In this document: positions 8,168 to 15,997 of the stretch, piece by piece | Layout of the letters: every line of letters starts with the position of its first letter | Position numbering within the stretch: position 1 is the stretch's first letter | Source of the DNA: Asanoa ferruginea | GTDB taxonomy: Bacteria; Actinomycetota; Actinomycetes; Mycobacteriales; Micromonosporaceae | Length of the DNA stretch: 64,000 nt | Direction: 5' to 3' | NCBI RefSeq assembly: GCF_003387075.1 | Contig: NZ_QUMQ01000001.1 | Location: 6,572,001 to 6,636,000 of the forward strand | Translations under genes and position numbers: made by a program | The notes under the pieces: model-generated | Told to the model about the DNA's origin: nothing | What the model saw: the letters and a program-made list of their open reading frames with translations, nothing else | Databases searched by the model: none

Positions 8168-8881
8168 GTGACCGACGAATTTGATCTCCACGCTGAACTG
8201 GCCATCGGTGTGCGCGACGCGGCCGGGGCGTGGGGGTTTCTTCGGCGGTTCGCCGATCGCTACGCGACCCCGATCGTGGCCGGCGACGGTCGCGACGAGG
8301 AGGAGTTGCGAAAGGCCGAGACCCGGCTGGGGTTCTCGCTGCCGCCATCCTTGCGTGCGGTGTATGAGCTGATCGGCAAGCGTCACGACCTGACCCGGAG
8401 CCAGGATCGGCTGCTCGGCCCGGACCAGGTCTGCGTCGACGACACGGGGCAGGTGTTGGTCTTCCGGGTGGAGAACCAGGATGTCGCGCAGTGGGGCGTG
8501 CCGCTGTCCGCGGTGGCCGAGCCCGACCCGCCGGTCGTGTTCCGGCTCCGGCAGGCCGAGCGCACCTGGCGGCCCTTCCTCGAGCGCACCTCGTTGGCGT
8601 GCGTCGAGATGGTGCTGTCGGAATGGATGCTCTCCGGCGACACGTTCACCAACGACCGTGAACTCGACGACGCGGCCGTCGCGGTGCTGGAGAAGCGGTT
8701 CCGCCGGCTGCCGATGCCGGACTATCCCTGCTGGGCCGGGCCGGACCGGCCGACCCGGTGGTTCGACGGCTTCGGGACGGTCCTGCGGGAAGACGCCGAG
8801 ACGTGGCTGTGGGTGCGCGCCGCGTCCGCGGACGGGATCACCGCGGTGCGGCGCGAGTTGCCGGGCGTGTGGTTGAGCTAG
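8168..8881 (+). CDS. SMI1/KNR4 (SUKH) family protein
   Basis: 237 residues starting GTG. The segment EELRKAETRLGFSLPPSLRA (about 42-61) followed by V-Y-E-L-I-G is the N-terminal signature of the SMI1/KNR4 or SUKH fold, and the remainder is Trp-rich. Members in bacteria often act as immunity proteins against toxins, but many are stand-alone housekeeping proteins, and no toxin gene is next to it. It follows the GH3 gene by 18 bases. Its stop overlaps the stop of the converging dioxygenase gene (shared bases 8878-8881). Confidence 0.75.
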   Translation: MTDEFDLHAELAIGVRDAAGAWGFLRRFADRYATPIVAGDGRDEEELRKAETRLGFSLPPSLRAVYELIGKRHDLTRSQDRLLGPDQVCVDDTGQVLVFRVENQDVAQWGVPLSAVAEPDPPVVFRLRQAERTWRPFLERTSLACVEMVLSEWMLSGDTFTNDRELDDAAVAVLEKRFRRLPMPDYPCWAGPDRPTRWFDGFGTVLREDAETWLWVRAASADGITAVRRELPGVWLS

Positions 8882-9711
8882 CGGTCGCAGCCTCCCTCGC
8901 GATCAGGGCGGATGCCGGGGTGGGAGAGGTCCTCCACGCCTTTGTAGGCATATGGGTCCGTGCCCGCGACCAGGACGACGTCGCGGTAGTCGGCCTCCGC
9001 GAAATGGCCGCCCGCCGGCGCCTTCCCCCACGGGAGTAACGAACTCGCGCTCATGTAGTGGTTGACCAGCGCCCGCCGGAAGCCGCGCGGGCCGGTGTTC
9101 GGCAATGAGCGGTGCAGCAGGTAGCCGTTGAAGACCACGGCACTGCCGGCGGGGACCTCGACCGGGACGGCGTCGGCGTCGCGGTAGGGGAAGCCGTAGG
9201 ACTCGGCCGTGCAGTCCCAGCGCGGGTCGTCGTGCTCGCGGTTGGGGTAGATGACGCCCGGGCGGTGTGAGCCGGGCAGCACCCACAGGCAGCCGTTGTC
9301 GACGGTGGCGTCGTCGAGGGCCACCCAGACCGCGGTCAGCGAGCGGTCGCGGGTCGGGATGAAGAACTCGTCCTGGTGCCAGGCCTGGCCGGGCTTGCCG
9401 TCGGCCTTGACGAAGAGCATCGACTGCATGGCCTTGACGTCTGGCCCGATGACGTTCGTCAGGACGGAAACCACCGCTGGGTGGCGTTGCGCGGCCGCCA
9501 TGACGGACGACAGCTTGTGCGGGTGGTGGACGCACAGATACCGGCGGATCACGTCGTCGTCGGGCTCGTCCGGCGATGCGGGCGTCACGCCGTCGACGGG
9601 GCCGCGGTCGCCGCGGCAGAGTGCCGCGGTCTCGGCCCGCAACGCTTCGACCTCGGCAGGGGTCAGCAGGTCGGGCAGCACCGCGTAACCGTCGCGATGG
9701 AAGTCGAGCAT
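8878..9711 (-). CDS. Phytanoyl-CoA dioxygenase (PhyH) family oxygenase 1
   Basis: 277 residues from the ATG at 9711, preferred over the GTG nine bases upstream because GAGGG is well spaced to it. The double-stranded beta-helix iron site is complete: H112-Q-D114 and the distal H200 in LLHRSLPN, with a later Arg (RGFRRAL) for 2-oxoglutarate. The enzyme should hydroxylate a small molecule using Fe(II), O2 and 2-oxoglutarate in the cytoplasm. PhyH proteins often sit in sugar-use clusters with unknown substrates. It follows the GH16 gene on the same strand with a terminator-like hairpin between them. Confidence 0.88.
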   Translation of the reverse strand: MLDFHRDGYAVLPDLLTPAEVEALRAETAALCRGDRGPVDGVTPASPDEPDDDVIRRYLCVHHPHKLSSVMAAAQRHPAVVSVLTNVIGPDVKAMQSMLFVKADGKPGQAWHQDEFFIPTRDRSLTAVWVALDDATVDNGCLWVLPGSHRPGVIYPNREHDDPRWDCTAESYGFPYRDADAVPVEVPAGSAVVFNGYLLHRSLPNTGPRGFRRALVNHYMSASSLLPWGKAPAGGHFAEADYRDVVLVAGTDPYAYKGVEDLSHPGIRPDREGGCDR

Positions 9712-9732
9712 GGAGAGCACCCCTCGGTGAGA

Positions 9733-9765
9733 GCGGCGCCCGAGCCAGAAAGGCCCGGGCGCCGC
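9733..9765 (-). terminator. Hairpin between GH16 and PhyH genes
   Basis: GCGGCGCCCG (9733-9742) and CGGGCGCCGC (9756-9765) form a perfect 10-base stem with a 13-base loop directly after the GH16 stop. No clear T-run follows, so it may end or reduce transcription into the dioxygenase gene. Confidence 0.6.
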
Positions 9766-9771
9766 GTCGGA

Positions 9772-11121
9772 TCACTTGCGGTAGACCCGGACGTGGTCGA
9801 TGTCGTAGGTCATCGGGAACTTCGCGTCGTCGACGCCGTCGGCGCCGGCCCACGGGCCGCCGACCGCCAGGTTCATCAGGATCGTCGCCGGCGTGGTGTT
9901 CTGCGGGCCGTCGTTCGCCACCCACTTGTAGGTCTTGCAAGCCAGCTTCTTACCGTCCATGAACCAGCAGACGCTGTCCGGCGTCCACTCGGCCGCGACC
10001 TCGATCCAGCGGTCCCGGATCGACGAGTCGGCGTGGTAGGCGTTTCCGTCAAAATCCGAATCGGCGTACGTCGTCTGGATCGGACCCTGCGGCGCGCCGT
10101 TCGGGAACTCGGCGTGGTCGTAGTAGGTCTGCACCGCGGTCCAGAGCACGTCGGCGCCGTTGCCGCTGTTGTTGTAGGGGGCTTCCAGGATGTCGATCTC
10201 CGGGGGCCACGGCGGGCGGACATGGCCGTCTCCGTAGCCGCCGGCCAGCCAGAACGCCGGCCAGCTACCGCGCACGTCGGGGAGGCGGACCCGGGTGGTC
10301 AGGTAGAGGGGGTGCGCCGCGGTCGGCGCGAACTCCTCCTTGCTGCGGATCATCGCCGACTCGTATCTGAGGTAGGGCTGGTCGAGCCGGGTCGCGGTGG
10401 CGTGCAGGCTGAGGTAGCCGTCCTGCACCGTGTGCATCGCGGCGCCGTCCTTGTTGACGTCGCGGTAGACCTCGGCCTCCTGGCCGGGCGCGGTCCCGTT
10501 GCCGCCCAGCGAGTCGAGGGTGCCCAGCGTCGTGCCGGTTACCGGGTCGCGGCCCAGGCAGGTCGGGTCGATCTTCGCCTGCTCCGCTGCCGATTCGGTG
10601 CCGCCGTCGTACATGTAGCGGGTGCACCACTTGTCGCGGTCGAGCGTGCGGCCGCCGAAGTCGTCGCCGTAGACCAGCTTGTAGCCGGCCGGGTGCTGGT
10701 CGGCGCGGGCGTTGTCGACCCGCACCAGCAGCGTGGTGGTGGCCCGTGGCAGCAGCGAGCCGCGGCCCCAGGCGACCGCCCGCAGCAGCACGAGGCCGTC
10801 GCGGAGCGCCGAGGAGTCGACCTGTGCCGTGGCGCTGGTGCCGGACGCGTCGACGGTGGCCGTCGCGACCTGGCGGGCGAGCTGGTAGACCCGCACGGTC
10901 TTCAGGTTGGTGCCGGTGAAGCGCAGTTCGGTGGTGTCGTGGACGGTGCTGCCGGAGGTAGGTGCGGCGACGGCGAGCGTCACCCGGGGTGCGGCCGACG
11001 CCGGCTGTGCGGCGCCGAGGGCCAGCACGGCGGCGCCGGCCGCCGCGGCGAGCACGCGCAGGGGACGGCCGCGCGCCCGGCGACCGCGCGAGCGGCCCTG
11101 AACCGGTTCAAGGGATTCCAT
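9772..11121 (-). CDS. Secreted GH16 family glycoside hydrolase
   Basis: 449 residues. A basic N-terminus with twin Arg runs leads into a hydrophobic signal (VLAAAAGAAVLALGA, about 23-37) and an A-S-A cleavage region near 43. An Ig-like domain (about 45-135) precedes the GH16 jelly roll (about 145-449) with catalytic E308-I-D310-I-L-E313 and WPAFWLAGG upstream. It should cut beta-1,3 or beta-1,4 glucan or galactan chains outside the cell. The ATG at 11121 has no ribosome site and operator site 3 falls in codons 4-8, so translation may be leaderless, or a later start is used. Its products would feed the ABC importer. Confidence 0.9.
   Translation of the reverse strand: MESLEPVQGRSRGRRARGRPLRVLAAAAGAAVLALGAAQPASAAPRVTLAVAAPTSGSTVHDTTELRFTGTNLKTVRVYQLARQVATATVDASGTSATAQVDSSALRDGLVLLRAVAWGRGSLLPRATTTLLVRVDNARADQHPAGYKLVYGDDFGGRTLDRDKWCTRYMYDGGTESAAEQAKIDPTCLGRDPVTGTTLGTLDSLGGNGTAPGQEAEVYRDVNKDGAAMHTVQDGYLSLHATATRLDQPYLRYESAMIRSKEEFAPTAAHPLYLTTRVRLPDVRGSWPAFWLAGGYGDGHVRPPWPPEIDILEAPYNNSGNGADVLWTAVQTYYDHAEFPNGAPQGPIQTTYADSDFDGNAYHADSSIRDRWIEVAAEWTPDSVCWFMDGKKLACKTYKWVANDGPQNTTPATILMNLAVGGPWAGADGVDDAKFPMTYDIDHVRVYRK
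11099..11110. promoter_or_regulatory. LacI-type operator TGAACCGGTTCA, site 3
   Basis: A perfect copy that overlaps the 5' end of the GH16 frame, 75 bases centre to centre from site 4. A repressor here would block GH16 transcription just after its start. Confidence 0.8.
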
Positions 11122-11173
11122 GCCGTTGTATGTACCACAGCGAGCGGTCCGGGGTTAAGCTCTGCGGGACATC

Positions 11174-11185
11174 TGAACCGGTTCA
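11174..11185. promoter_or_regulatory. LacI-type operator TGAACCGGTTCA, site 4
   Basis: A perfect copy 18 bases upstream of the second PhyH gene. A weak -10-like TAAGCT lies at 11156-11161, upstream of the site. Sites 3 and 4 flank the divergent promoter region at about seven helical turns, which would suit cooperative or looped binding (inference). Confidence 0.83.
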
Positions 11186-11202
11186 CACATCAAGGAGACG
11201 GG

Positions 11203-12123
11203 ATGTCAGTGCTGACCGAAGAAGACCGGGCGCTGTTCGTGGAGAAGGGCTACGTCAAGCTCGAAGGCTGCTTCAGCCGCGAACAGGCGCACGAGCGGAC
11301 CCGCTTCATCTGGGACCGGCTCGGCTATCGCGCGGACGACCCGACGACCTGGGAACGGGCGTCCGTGCACATGGCGGCGCTCAACGACATCGACGTCAGC
11401 ACCTTCGCGCCGAAGGCGTGGCAGGCCGCCTGCGAGCTGATCGGCGGCGAGGACCGGATGGCGGCCGGCAAGCCGTTCCCGTGGACCGACGCGTTCATCG
11501 TCAACCTGCGCCAGGAGCAGGAGGGGCCGTGGACGCCGGCGTCGCCGGCCACCCCGGGCTGGCACGTCGACGGAAGCTGGTTCCGGCACTTCCTCGACTC
11601 GCCCGAGCAGGGCCTGCTGGCCATCGTGCTCTGGTCGGACGTGGTGCCGGAGGGCGGCCCGACGTTCGTCACCACCGACTCGGTCGGGCCGGTCGCCCGC
11701 TTCCTGGCCGAGCATCCGGAAGGTGTGCTCCCCAAGGGACACACGCCGGACGCCGACGAGACCGTCTTCGACTACGCCGAGATCGCCAAGCAGTGCGGCG
11801 AGTACGTCGAGGCCACCGGCCAGGTCGGCGACGTCTACCTGCTGCACCCGTTCGTGCTGCACGCCAAGTCGGAGAACGCGCTGCGGGTGCCCCGCTTCAT
11901 CACCAACTCGACGCTGTTCCTGGCCGAGCCGATGAACTTCGACCGGCCCGACCCGGCCGACCACTCGCTGGTCGAGCAGGCGGTGCTGCGCGGCCTCGGC
12001 GTCGACCGCTTCCCGTTCGCCATCACCCACCGGCGCGAGCGGGTCGTCCCGGACTCGGCCGGCGACTACGACGCCCAGGCCGAGCAGGAGCGGGCCCGGC
12101 TGGCCGCGAAGGGCTTCCGCTGA
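11203..12123 (+). CDS. Phytanoyl-CoA dioxygenase (PhyH) family oxygenase 2
   Basis: 306 residues from the ATG with AAGGAGA eight bases upstream; a longer open frame exists but crosses the operator. Iron ligands H121-V-D123 in PGWHVDGSW and distal H220 in FVLHAKSEN are present, with a following Arg for 2-oxoglutarate. It should be a cytoplasmic Fe(II)/2-oxoglutarate hydroxylase. It differs from the first PhyH protein of this locus (306 versus 277 residues, different motifs), so it is not a recent duplicate. Its promoter carries operator site 4, which ties it directly to polysaccharide use; the substrate is unknown. Confidence 0.88.
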   Translation: MSVLTEEDRALFVEKGYVKLEGCFSREQAHERTRFIWDRLGYRADDPTTWERASVHMAALNDIDVSTFAPKAWQAACELIGGEDRMAAGKPFPWTDAFIVNLRQEQEGPWTPASPATPGWHVDGSWFRHFLDSPEQGLLAIVLWSDVVPEGGPTFVTTDSVGPVARFLAEHPEGVLPKGHTPDADETVFDYAEIAKQCGEYVEATGQVGDVYLLHPFVLHAKSENALRVPRFITNSTLFLAEPMNFDRPDPADHSLVEQAVLRGLGVDRFPFAITHRRERVVPDSAGDYDAQAEQERARLAAKGFR

Positions 12124-12139
12124 TCCCGGAAGAGAGAAC

Positions 12140-12173
12140 GGGGCCCCCGGTCGTGGCGTCGACCGGGGGCCCC
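12140..12173. terminator. Bidirectional terminator between converging genes
   Basis: GGGGCCCCCGGTC (12140-12152) pairs perfectly with GACCGGGGGCCCC (12161-12173) across an 8-base loop. It lies between the stops of the PhyH gene and the converging M14 gene. Confidence 0.85.
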
Positions 12174-12181
12174 ACCCTTAC

Positions 12182-14317
12182 CTAGCGGGCCGCGGAGTCC
12201 TGGGCCTGTAGGTCGCGGGCGACCCGGACCAGTTCCACCAGACCGGACGCGTACTCCTGCGACTCGGCGTGTGCCTCGTCGTAGGGCGGCTGGAAGCCGA
12301 CGCCTTCCCACTCCTGGGTCGCCGCGTTCCACAGGTCGTTGCCGACCTCGAAGTCCCAGGCCAGGATGCCCAGCTCGTAGTAGAGCTGGTCGGCCGAGTT
12401 GCCGGCCGCCGAGTAGAGCACGTCAGCCACCGGGCCGGTGTAGGACGGCCAGGTGACCGTGCCACGCGAGCTCCGGATCGCGCTGATGATCCGCTTGGCG
12501 CTGTCCTGGAAGTAGGCCGCCTCCTCGATCGACGGGCGCGGCAGCGTGATCCGGCCGTCGGCCTTGTAGGAGCCGGGCGGCCACATGAAGTAGCCACCGT
12601 AGCTGTGCACGTTCATCGCGAACTTGATGTTGGGATGCGACGAAGCGAGCGCGATGACGTTGCTGCTCTCTGCCTCGGACAGCTCCGACGTGCCGGAGTA
12701 GGTGCCCGAGGTGCAGCTGGCGCTGCCGCCGACGTACCCGTCGAAGTAGGAACCGACGGTGTAGTTGCGGTTGACGTCGACGCCCCACGAGTTGGCCAGC
12801 CGCGGGTCGCGCTGGGCGCCCGTGCAGTGGTTGACCAAATTCTTGCGCTGGAAGTTGTAGTCGTTGAACGAGTAGTTCGCGCCGTCCGGGTTGGTCACCG
12901 GGATGACGAAGACGTCGACGTTGTCGAGCAGGCTGCGGGTCTCCGCGTCGGTCGCGTAGTTGGCCAGCAGCCGCTCCGCGAACTCCAGGGTGACCAGCGG
13001 GGTCGCCCACTCACGGGCGTGCTCCTGCGAGTAGGCCATCACGCCGATCTTCGAACCGTCGCGGACCTTGCCGAGCCGCAGCGCCTGCACCGTCCACGGC
13101 TTCTTCGACACCTCGGTGCCGTCGAGGCCGTCGTCGAGCCGCGCGGGGCCGACGATCGGCATGACCTTGCCGGCCGAGCCGTCTTCGACGAACGCGTTGA
13201 AGACCTGCGGGTAGCTGACCTTGATGAACGCGGCGACGTCGTCGGTCGTGCTGATCACCGCACCGGTGCTGTCCGTCGCGAGCGAGACGGTCAGGACCCG
13301 GTCCTTGTACGTGGCCTTCAGCGGCCGGTTCTTCTTACCCGGGTCGACCGTCTTGACCTGGACGCCGTTCATCTTCTGATCGCCGAACTTGACCGACTCG
13401 ACGACGACCGCGGCGACGGCCGGGTCACCGAGGTAGGCGGTCGCGGTGCGCCGGTAGCCCTGCGTCTTGTTGGGCAGGTCGATCACGTCGACCAGGCTCG
13501 GGTATTGCCGGGCCAGCCGCTTGATCCGCGCCTGGATGTCGGTCGGCGTCATGTAGGCGCCGATGAAGTCCTTCTGGTAGCCCTCCGGCATGGGCGGCGG
13601 GGTCGCGCCGGGCCACGCGGTCGGCTTGATCGCCCGGGTGCTGCCACCCAGGCTCGAGCTGGCGGTGACCGTCACCGGCTGCGCCGGCACGGGCTGCGGA
13701 AGGGCGACGTGGTACTGGTATTCGCCCGAGTCCTCGAACCGGGAGAGGGGGAACGAGCCGGTGGTGCCGTCCGCGGTCTTCCAGGTCACGGTGATCTCGA
13801 CGTCCGGGTCGTCGGTCGCCGTGGTGGCCACCTGGACCGAGAGGAAGCTCTGGCCGTTGGCGGTCCACCAGTAATTCTGGAGGAACTGGAGCGTGTCGGC
13901 GGCGGCCAGGGCCCGGGCGGCGGTCTTCTTGCTCGCCGCGACCCGGGCGCTGCCCTCGGTCGCCGTCTGGATGAGCTGGGTCGCGACCGCGCCGCGGGCG
14001 GTCAGCGCGGCCAACTCCTGGTCGGTCACGACCAGGTCGACCTGGACCTGGCCGAGGGTGGTGCGGGGCCGGGCGGCGACGTCGGCGCCGCTGGCGACCA
14101 GGTCGCGCAGCATCGCTTCGTTGGGAAGGCGGAAGCGGACGAGCGCGGTTTCGCCCGCGGCCAGCTTGACGGCCGGGCCGGCGGCGGGTTGGGCGGTGTC
14201 GGGCGGGGCGGCGGTGCTCGTCCCGGACGGGGCGAGCAGCCCGACGGTCAGAACGGCTGCGGCGGCGCCGGCCACCCAGATCCGTCTGTGCGACATCCAG
14301 AGCCGTCTTTGGAACAT
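12182..14317 (-). CDS. Secreted M14 zinc carboxypeptidase
   Basis: 711 residues from the ATG at 14317, which has GGAGG five bases upstream. A signal peptide (hydrophobic 12-30) is followed by about 210 residues of non-catalytic region, part of it Ig-like, then the M14 domain. Zinc ligands are H433 and E436 in SQEHAREW and H571 in NVHSYGG; VNRNY at 516-520 supplies the substrate-binding Arg, and the FEVG segment near the C-terminus holds the catalytic Glu. It should trim C-terminal residues from peptides outside the cell. It converges on the PhyH gene and seems unrelated to the sugar regulon, as no TGAACCGGTTCA lies upstream. Confidence 0.92.
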   Translation of the reverse strand: MFQRRLWMSHRRIWVAGAAAAVLTVGLLAPSGTSTAAPPDTAQPAAGPAVKLAAGETALVRFRLPNEAMLRDLVASGADVAARPRTTLGQVQVDLVVTDQELAALTARGAVATQLIQTATEGSARVAASKKTAARALAAADTLQFLQNYWWTANGQSFLSVQVATTATDDPDVEITVTWKTADGTTGSFPLSRFEDSGEYQYHVALPQPVPAQPVTVTASSSLGGSTRAIKPTAWPGATPPPMPEGYQKDFIGAYMTPTDIQARIKRLARQYPSLVDVIDLPNKTQGYRRTATAYLGDPAVAAVVVESVKFGDQKMNGVQVKTVDPGKKNRPLKATYKDRVLTVSLATDSTGAVISTTDDVAAFIKVSYPQVFNAFVEDGSAGKVMPIVGPARLDDGLDGTEVSKKPWTVQALRLGKVRDGSKIGVMAYSQEHAREWATPLVTLEFAERLLANYATDAETRSLLDNVDVFVIPVTNPDGANYSFNDYNFQRKNLVNHCTGAQRDPRLANSWGVDVNRNYTVGSYFDGYVGGSASCTSGTYSGTSELSEAESSNVIALASSHPNIKFAMNVHSYGGYFMWPPGSYKADGRITLPRPSIEEAAYFQDSAKRIISAIRSSRGTVTWPSYTGPVADVLYSAAGNSADQLYYELGILAWDFEVGNDLWNAATQEWEGVGFQPPYDEAHAESQEYASGLVELVRVARDLQAQDSAAR

Positions 14318-14379
14318 TAAAGCCTCCTGCGGACATCGAAGGACGTTGGGTCCTACCTCAGTCCGCAGATCGACTCCTG

Positions 14380-15012
14380 TCAACCGTTAGAAAGAAACGC
14401 CAAGATAACTTCCGGTTGTTCTGCCCAGCGGCCCACCAGCGCGGCGGCTGGAAGGTCACCGTCGGTGATTCGCCGCACGATGACAATCCGTAGTGACCCG
14501 AACTGGACCATCGTGTGGTCGCCGTGCTCCTCGATCCGCCGGATCGACTCGACGCCGGGCGCGGTGCTGCCCGGCACCCCGGTGCCGCGCGCCGTCATCA
14601 GCGGCTCGCGTTGCTCCAGCGTGCCCTTGCCGTCGACGTCGACGAACTCCTCGGCGCCGCCGGTGCCCGCGATGATCGCGCCGGCCACGGCGGAGAGGTA
14701 GACGGGGTCCCCGGCCGCGTCGTAGACCCAGCGCTTGCCGAGCACGGAGTGCTCCGTGGTGCCGACCAGCCAGGCGTCGCAACCGGGCAAAGGTGCGTCA
14801 CGGTAGGTAAGGGGCACGTGGTGGACCGGGCCGTCACCGTAACGGACGAGCATGGTCTCGATGCCGACCGAGCCGGCCGGGTCGTCGAAGCGGAACGCCG
14901 CCACCCGGTCGAGGTCACCGGCGGCAGCCTGGTGCCAGCGCCGGCCGGGCAGCCAACCGGAGATCAGTTCCAGCTTGGTGGGCCGCAGGTCGGCCCGGTG
15001 CAGCAACGCCAT
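14380..15012 (-). CDS. Maltokinase N-terminal cap-like protein
   Basis: 210 residues. The start MALLHRADLRPTKLELISGW and the SVGIETMLVRYGDG and WLVGTTEHSVLGKRWVYDA segments match the N-terminal cap domain found on maltokinases, here as a stand-alone protein without the kinase body. Such proteins are common and uncharacterised in actinobacteria. It has no membrane segment. It lies 27 bases after the converging-strand neighbour's stop on the same strand and 62 bases before the M14 gene, with no sign of shared function. Confidence 0.72.
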   Translation of the reverse strand: MALLHRADLRPTKLELISGWLPGRRWHQAAAGDLDRVAAFRFDDPAGSVGIETMLVRYGDGPVHHVPLTYRDAPLPGCDAWLVGTTEHSVLGKRWVYDAAGDPVYLSAVAGAIIAGTGGAEEFVDVDGKGTLEQREPLMTARGTGVPGSTAPGVESIRRIEEHGDHTMVQFGSLRIVIVRRITDGDLPAAALVGRWAEQPEVILAFLSNG

Positions 15013-15040
15013 TGCGGGATCGTACGCCCGGAGTCTTGGC

Positions 15041-15871
15041 TCACGCTGTGCCGGTAAGGCCCACGGTGACCAGTAGGCCCGGGTGGTCGGTGGTCTTGGC
15101 CAGGTCGATCGCGCGCATGGTCGGCACGGCGAGGTCGGTGGTGGCCAGCACGTGCTGCAAACCGCCGTCGCCGAGCCAGCGATAGCCGGGCGGGATGCAC
15201 GGCCGCAGGTCGGGCGGCGCGCCGTAGCGCAGGTTGAGGTCGCCGGCCACGATCGTCGGGCGGTAGCCGGCCCGCTCGTGCAGCGCCGGTAGCGTCACGC
15301 CGAACAGGTGCTGGCACTGGTGCAACGCGGCGGTGGCGTCGAAGCCGGCCAGGTGGGTGGTGCAGACGTCGACGGCGGCGAGCAGGCAGAGCCAGGCCCG
15401 TTCCTCGGGGTCGACCGGATCCTGCACCGGGTAGACGCCACCAATCGTTTCGAACGGCGCCGCCGGCCGCCGCGCCACCAGGCCGATCCCGTAGGGCTGG
15501 CCGTTGCGGCCGCAGATGGTCGGCCCGCCGGAGGGCCGGTCGGGCGCCGCCTCGAACCCGGACGCGACAGGCTCACCGTGTACGCCGGCCAGCACGGCGC
15601 CGAGGGTCGCGACGTCGCCCTCGCAGATCTCGTTGAGCGTCACCACGTCGGGCCGGGTCTCCCGGATGACCTTGGCCGCCTCGTCGATCGACCTGCCGGT
15701 GTAGCAGGCGGCCTGCCCGCTCGCGCAGAGGTTGAGTTGCAGCAGCCGCACGGCCTGCGGGATCGGCGGCGGCGCCACGGAACCACCGAGGAGAGCCGCG
15801 GCCACGAGCAGCCACGCGCCGAAGACCAGTGACCGCCGAGCCGCCATCGCGCGCCAGTCTAGGCGGTGCAT
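15041..15871 (-). CDS. Secreted endonuclease/exonuclease/phosphatase-fold protein
   Basis: 276 residues from the ATG at 15871; a second ATG at 15847 is equally possible and neither has a clear ribosome site. A signal peptide (ARRSLVFGAWLLVAAALLGG) leads into the EEP fold: LLQLNLCASG, the metal-binding Glu in VVTLNEIC, VAGDLNLRY and the final catalytic TDHPGLLVTV. It is likely an extracellular nuclease or phosphodiesterase. It contains several Cys that may form disulfides. An 11-base inverted repeat lies 16 bases upstream of this start and may control it. Confidence 0.85.
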   Translation of the reverse strand: MHRLDWRAMAARRSLVFGAWLLVAAALLGGSVAPPPIPQAVRLLQLNLCASGQAACYTGRSIDEAAKVIRETRPDVVTLNEICEGDVATLGAVLAGVHGEPVASGFEAAPDRPSGGPTICGRNGQPYGIGLVARRPAAPFETIGGVYPVQDPVDPEERAWLCLLAAVDVCTTHLAGFDATAALHQCQHLFGVTLPALHERAGYRPTIVAGDLNLRYGAPPDLRPCIPPGYRWLGDGGLQHVLATTDLAVPTMRAIDLAKTTDHPGLLVTVGLTGTA

Positions 15872-15886
15872 GGTGTCCGGGCGCTT

Positions 15887-15922
15887 ACATGTTCTTTGAT
15901 GTGCGTACATAAAAGAACATGT
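15887..15922. promoter_or_regulatory. Inverted repeat ACATGTTCTTT, candidate operator
   Basis: Arms ACATGTTCTTT (15887-15897) and AAAGAACATGT (15912-15922) are perfectly complementary over 11 bases around a 14-base AT-rich centre that is itself partly palindromic (ATGTGCGTACAT). It stands out against very GC-rich surroundings and lies just before the secreted nuclease gene. I read it as a regulator-binding site; there is no T-run to make it a terminator. Confidence 0.55.
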
Positions 15923-15932
15923 GCGCCGCTGA

Positions 15933-15972
15933 CGCCCCCCCGGCGGCGTCGCGACACGCCCAACCGGGGGCG
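15933..15972 (-). terminator. Possible terminator after the sulfatase operon
   Basis: CGCCCCCCCGG (15933-15943) can pair with CCGGGGGCG (15964-15972), with two unpaired C. It lies 25 bases after the last DUF202 stop, where the long operon should end. No T-run is present. Confidence 0.35.
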
Positions 15973-15997
15973 GGGCGGCAGGAGGGACGCGGCCGGG

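Noticed and set aside
9376-11202. Long open frame extending the second PhyH gene upstream by over 600 codons
   Set aside because: It runs antisense through the GH16 gene and two operators; open antisense frames are common in very GC-rich DNA. The ATG at 11203 with AAGGAGA is the real start.
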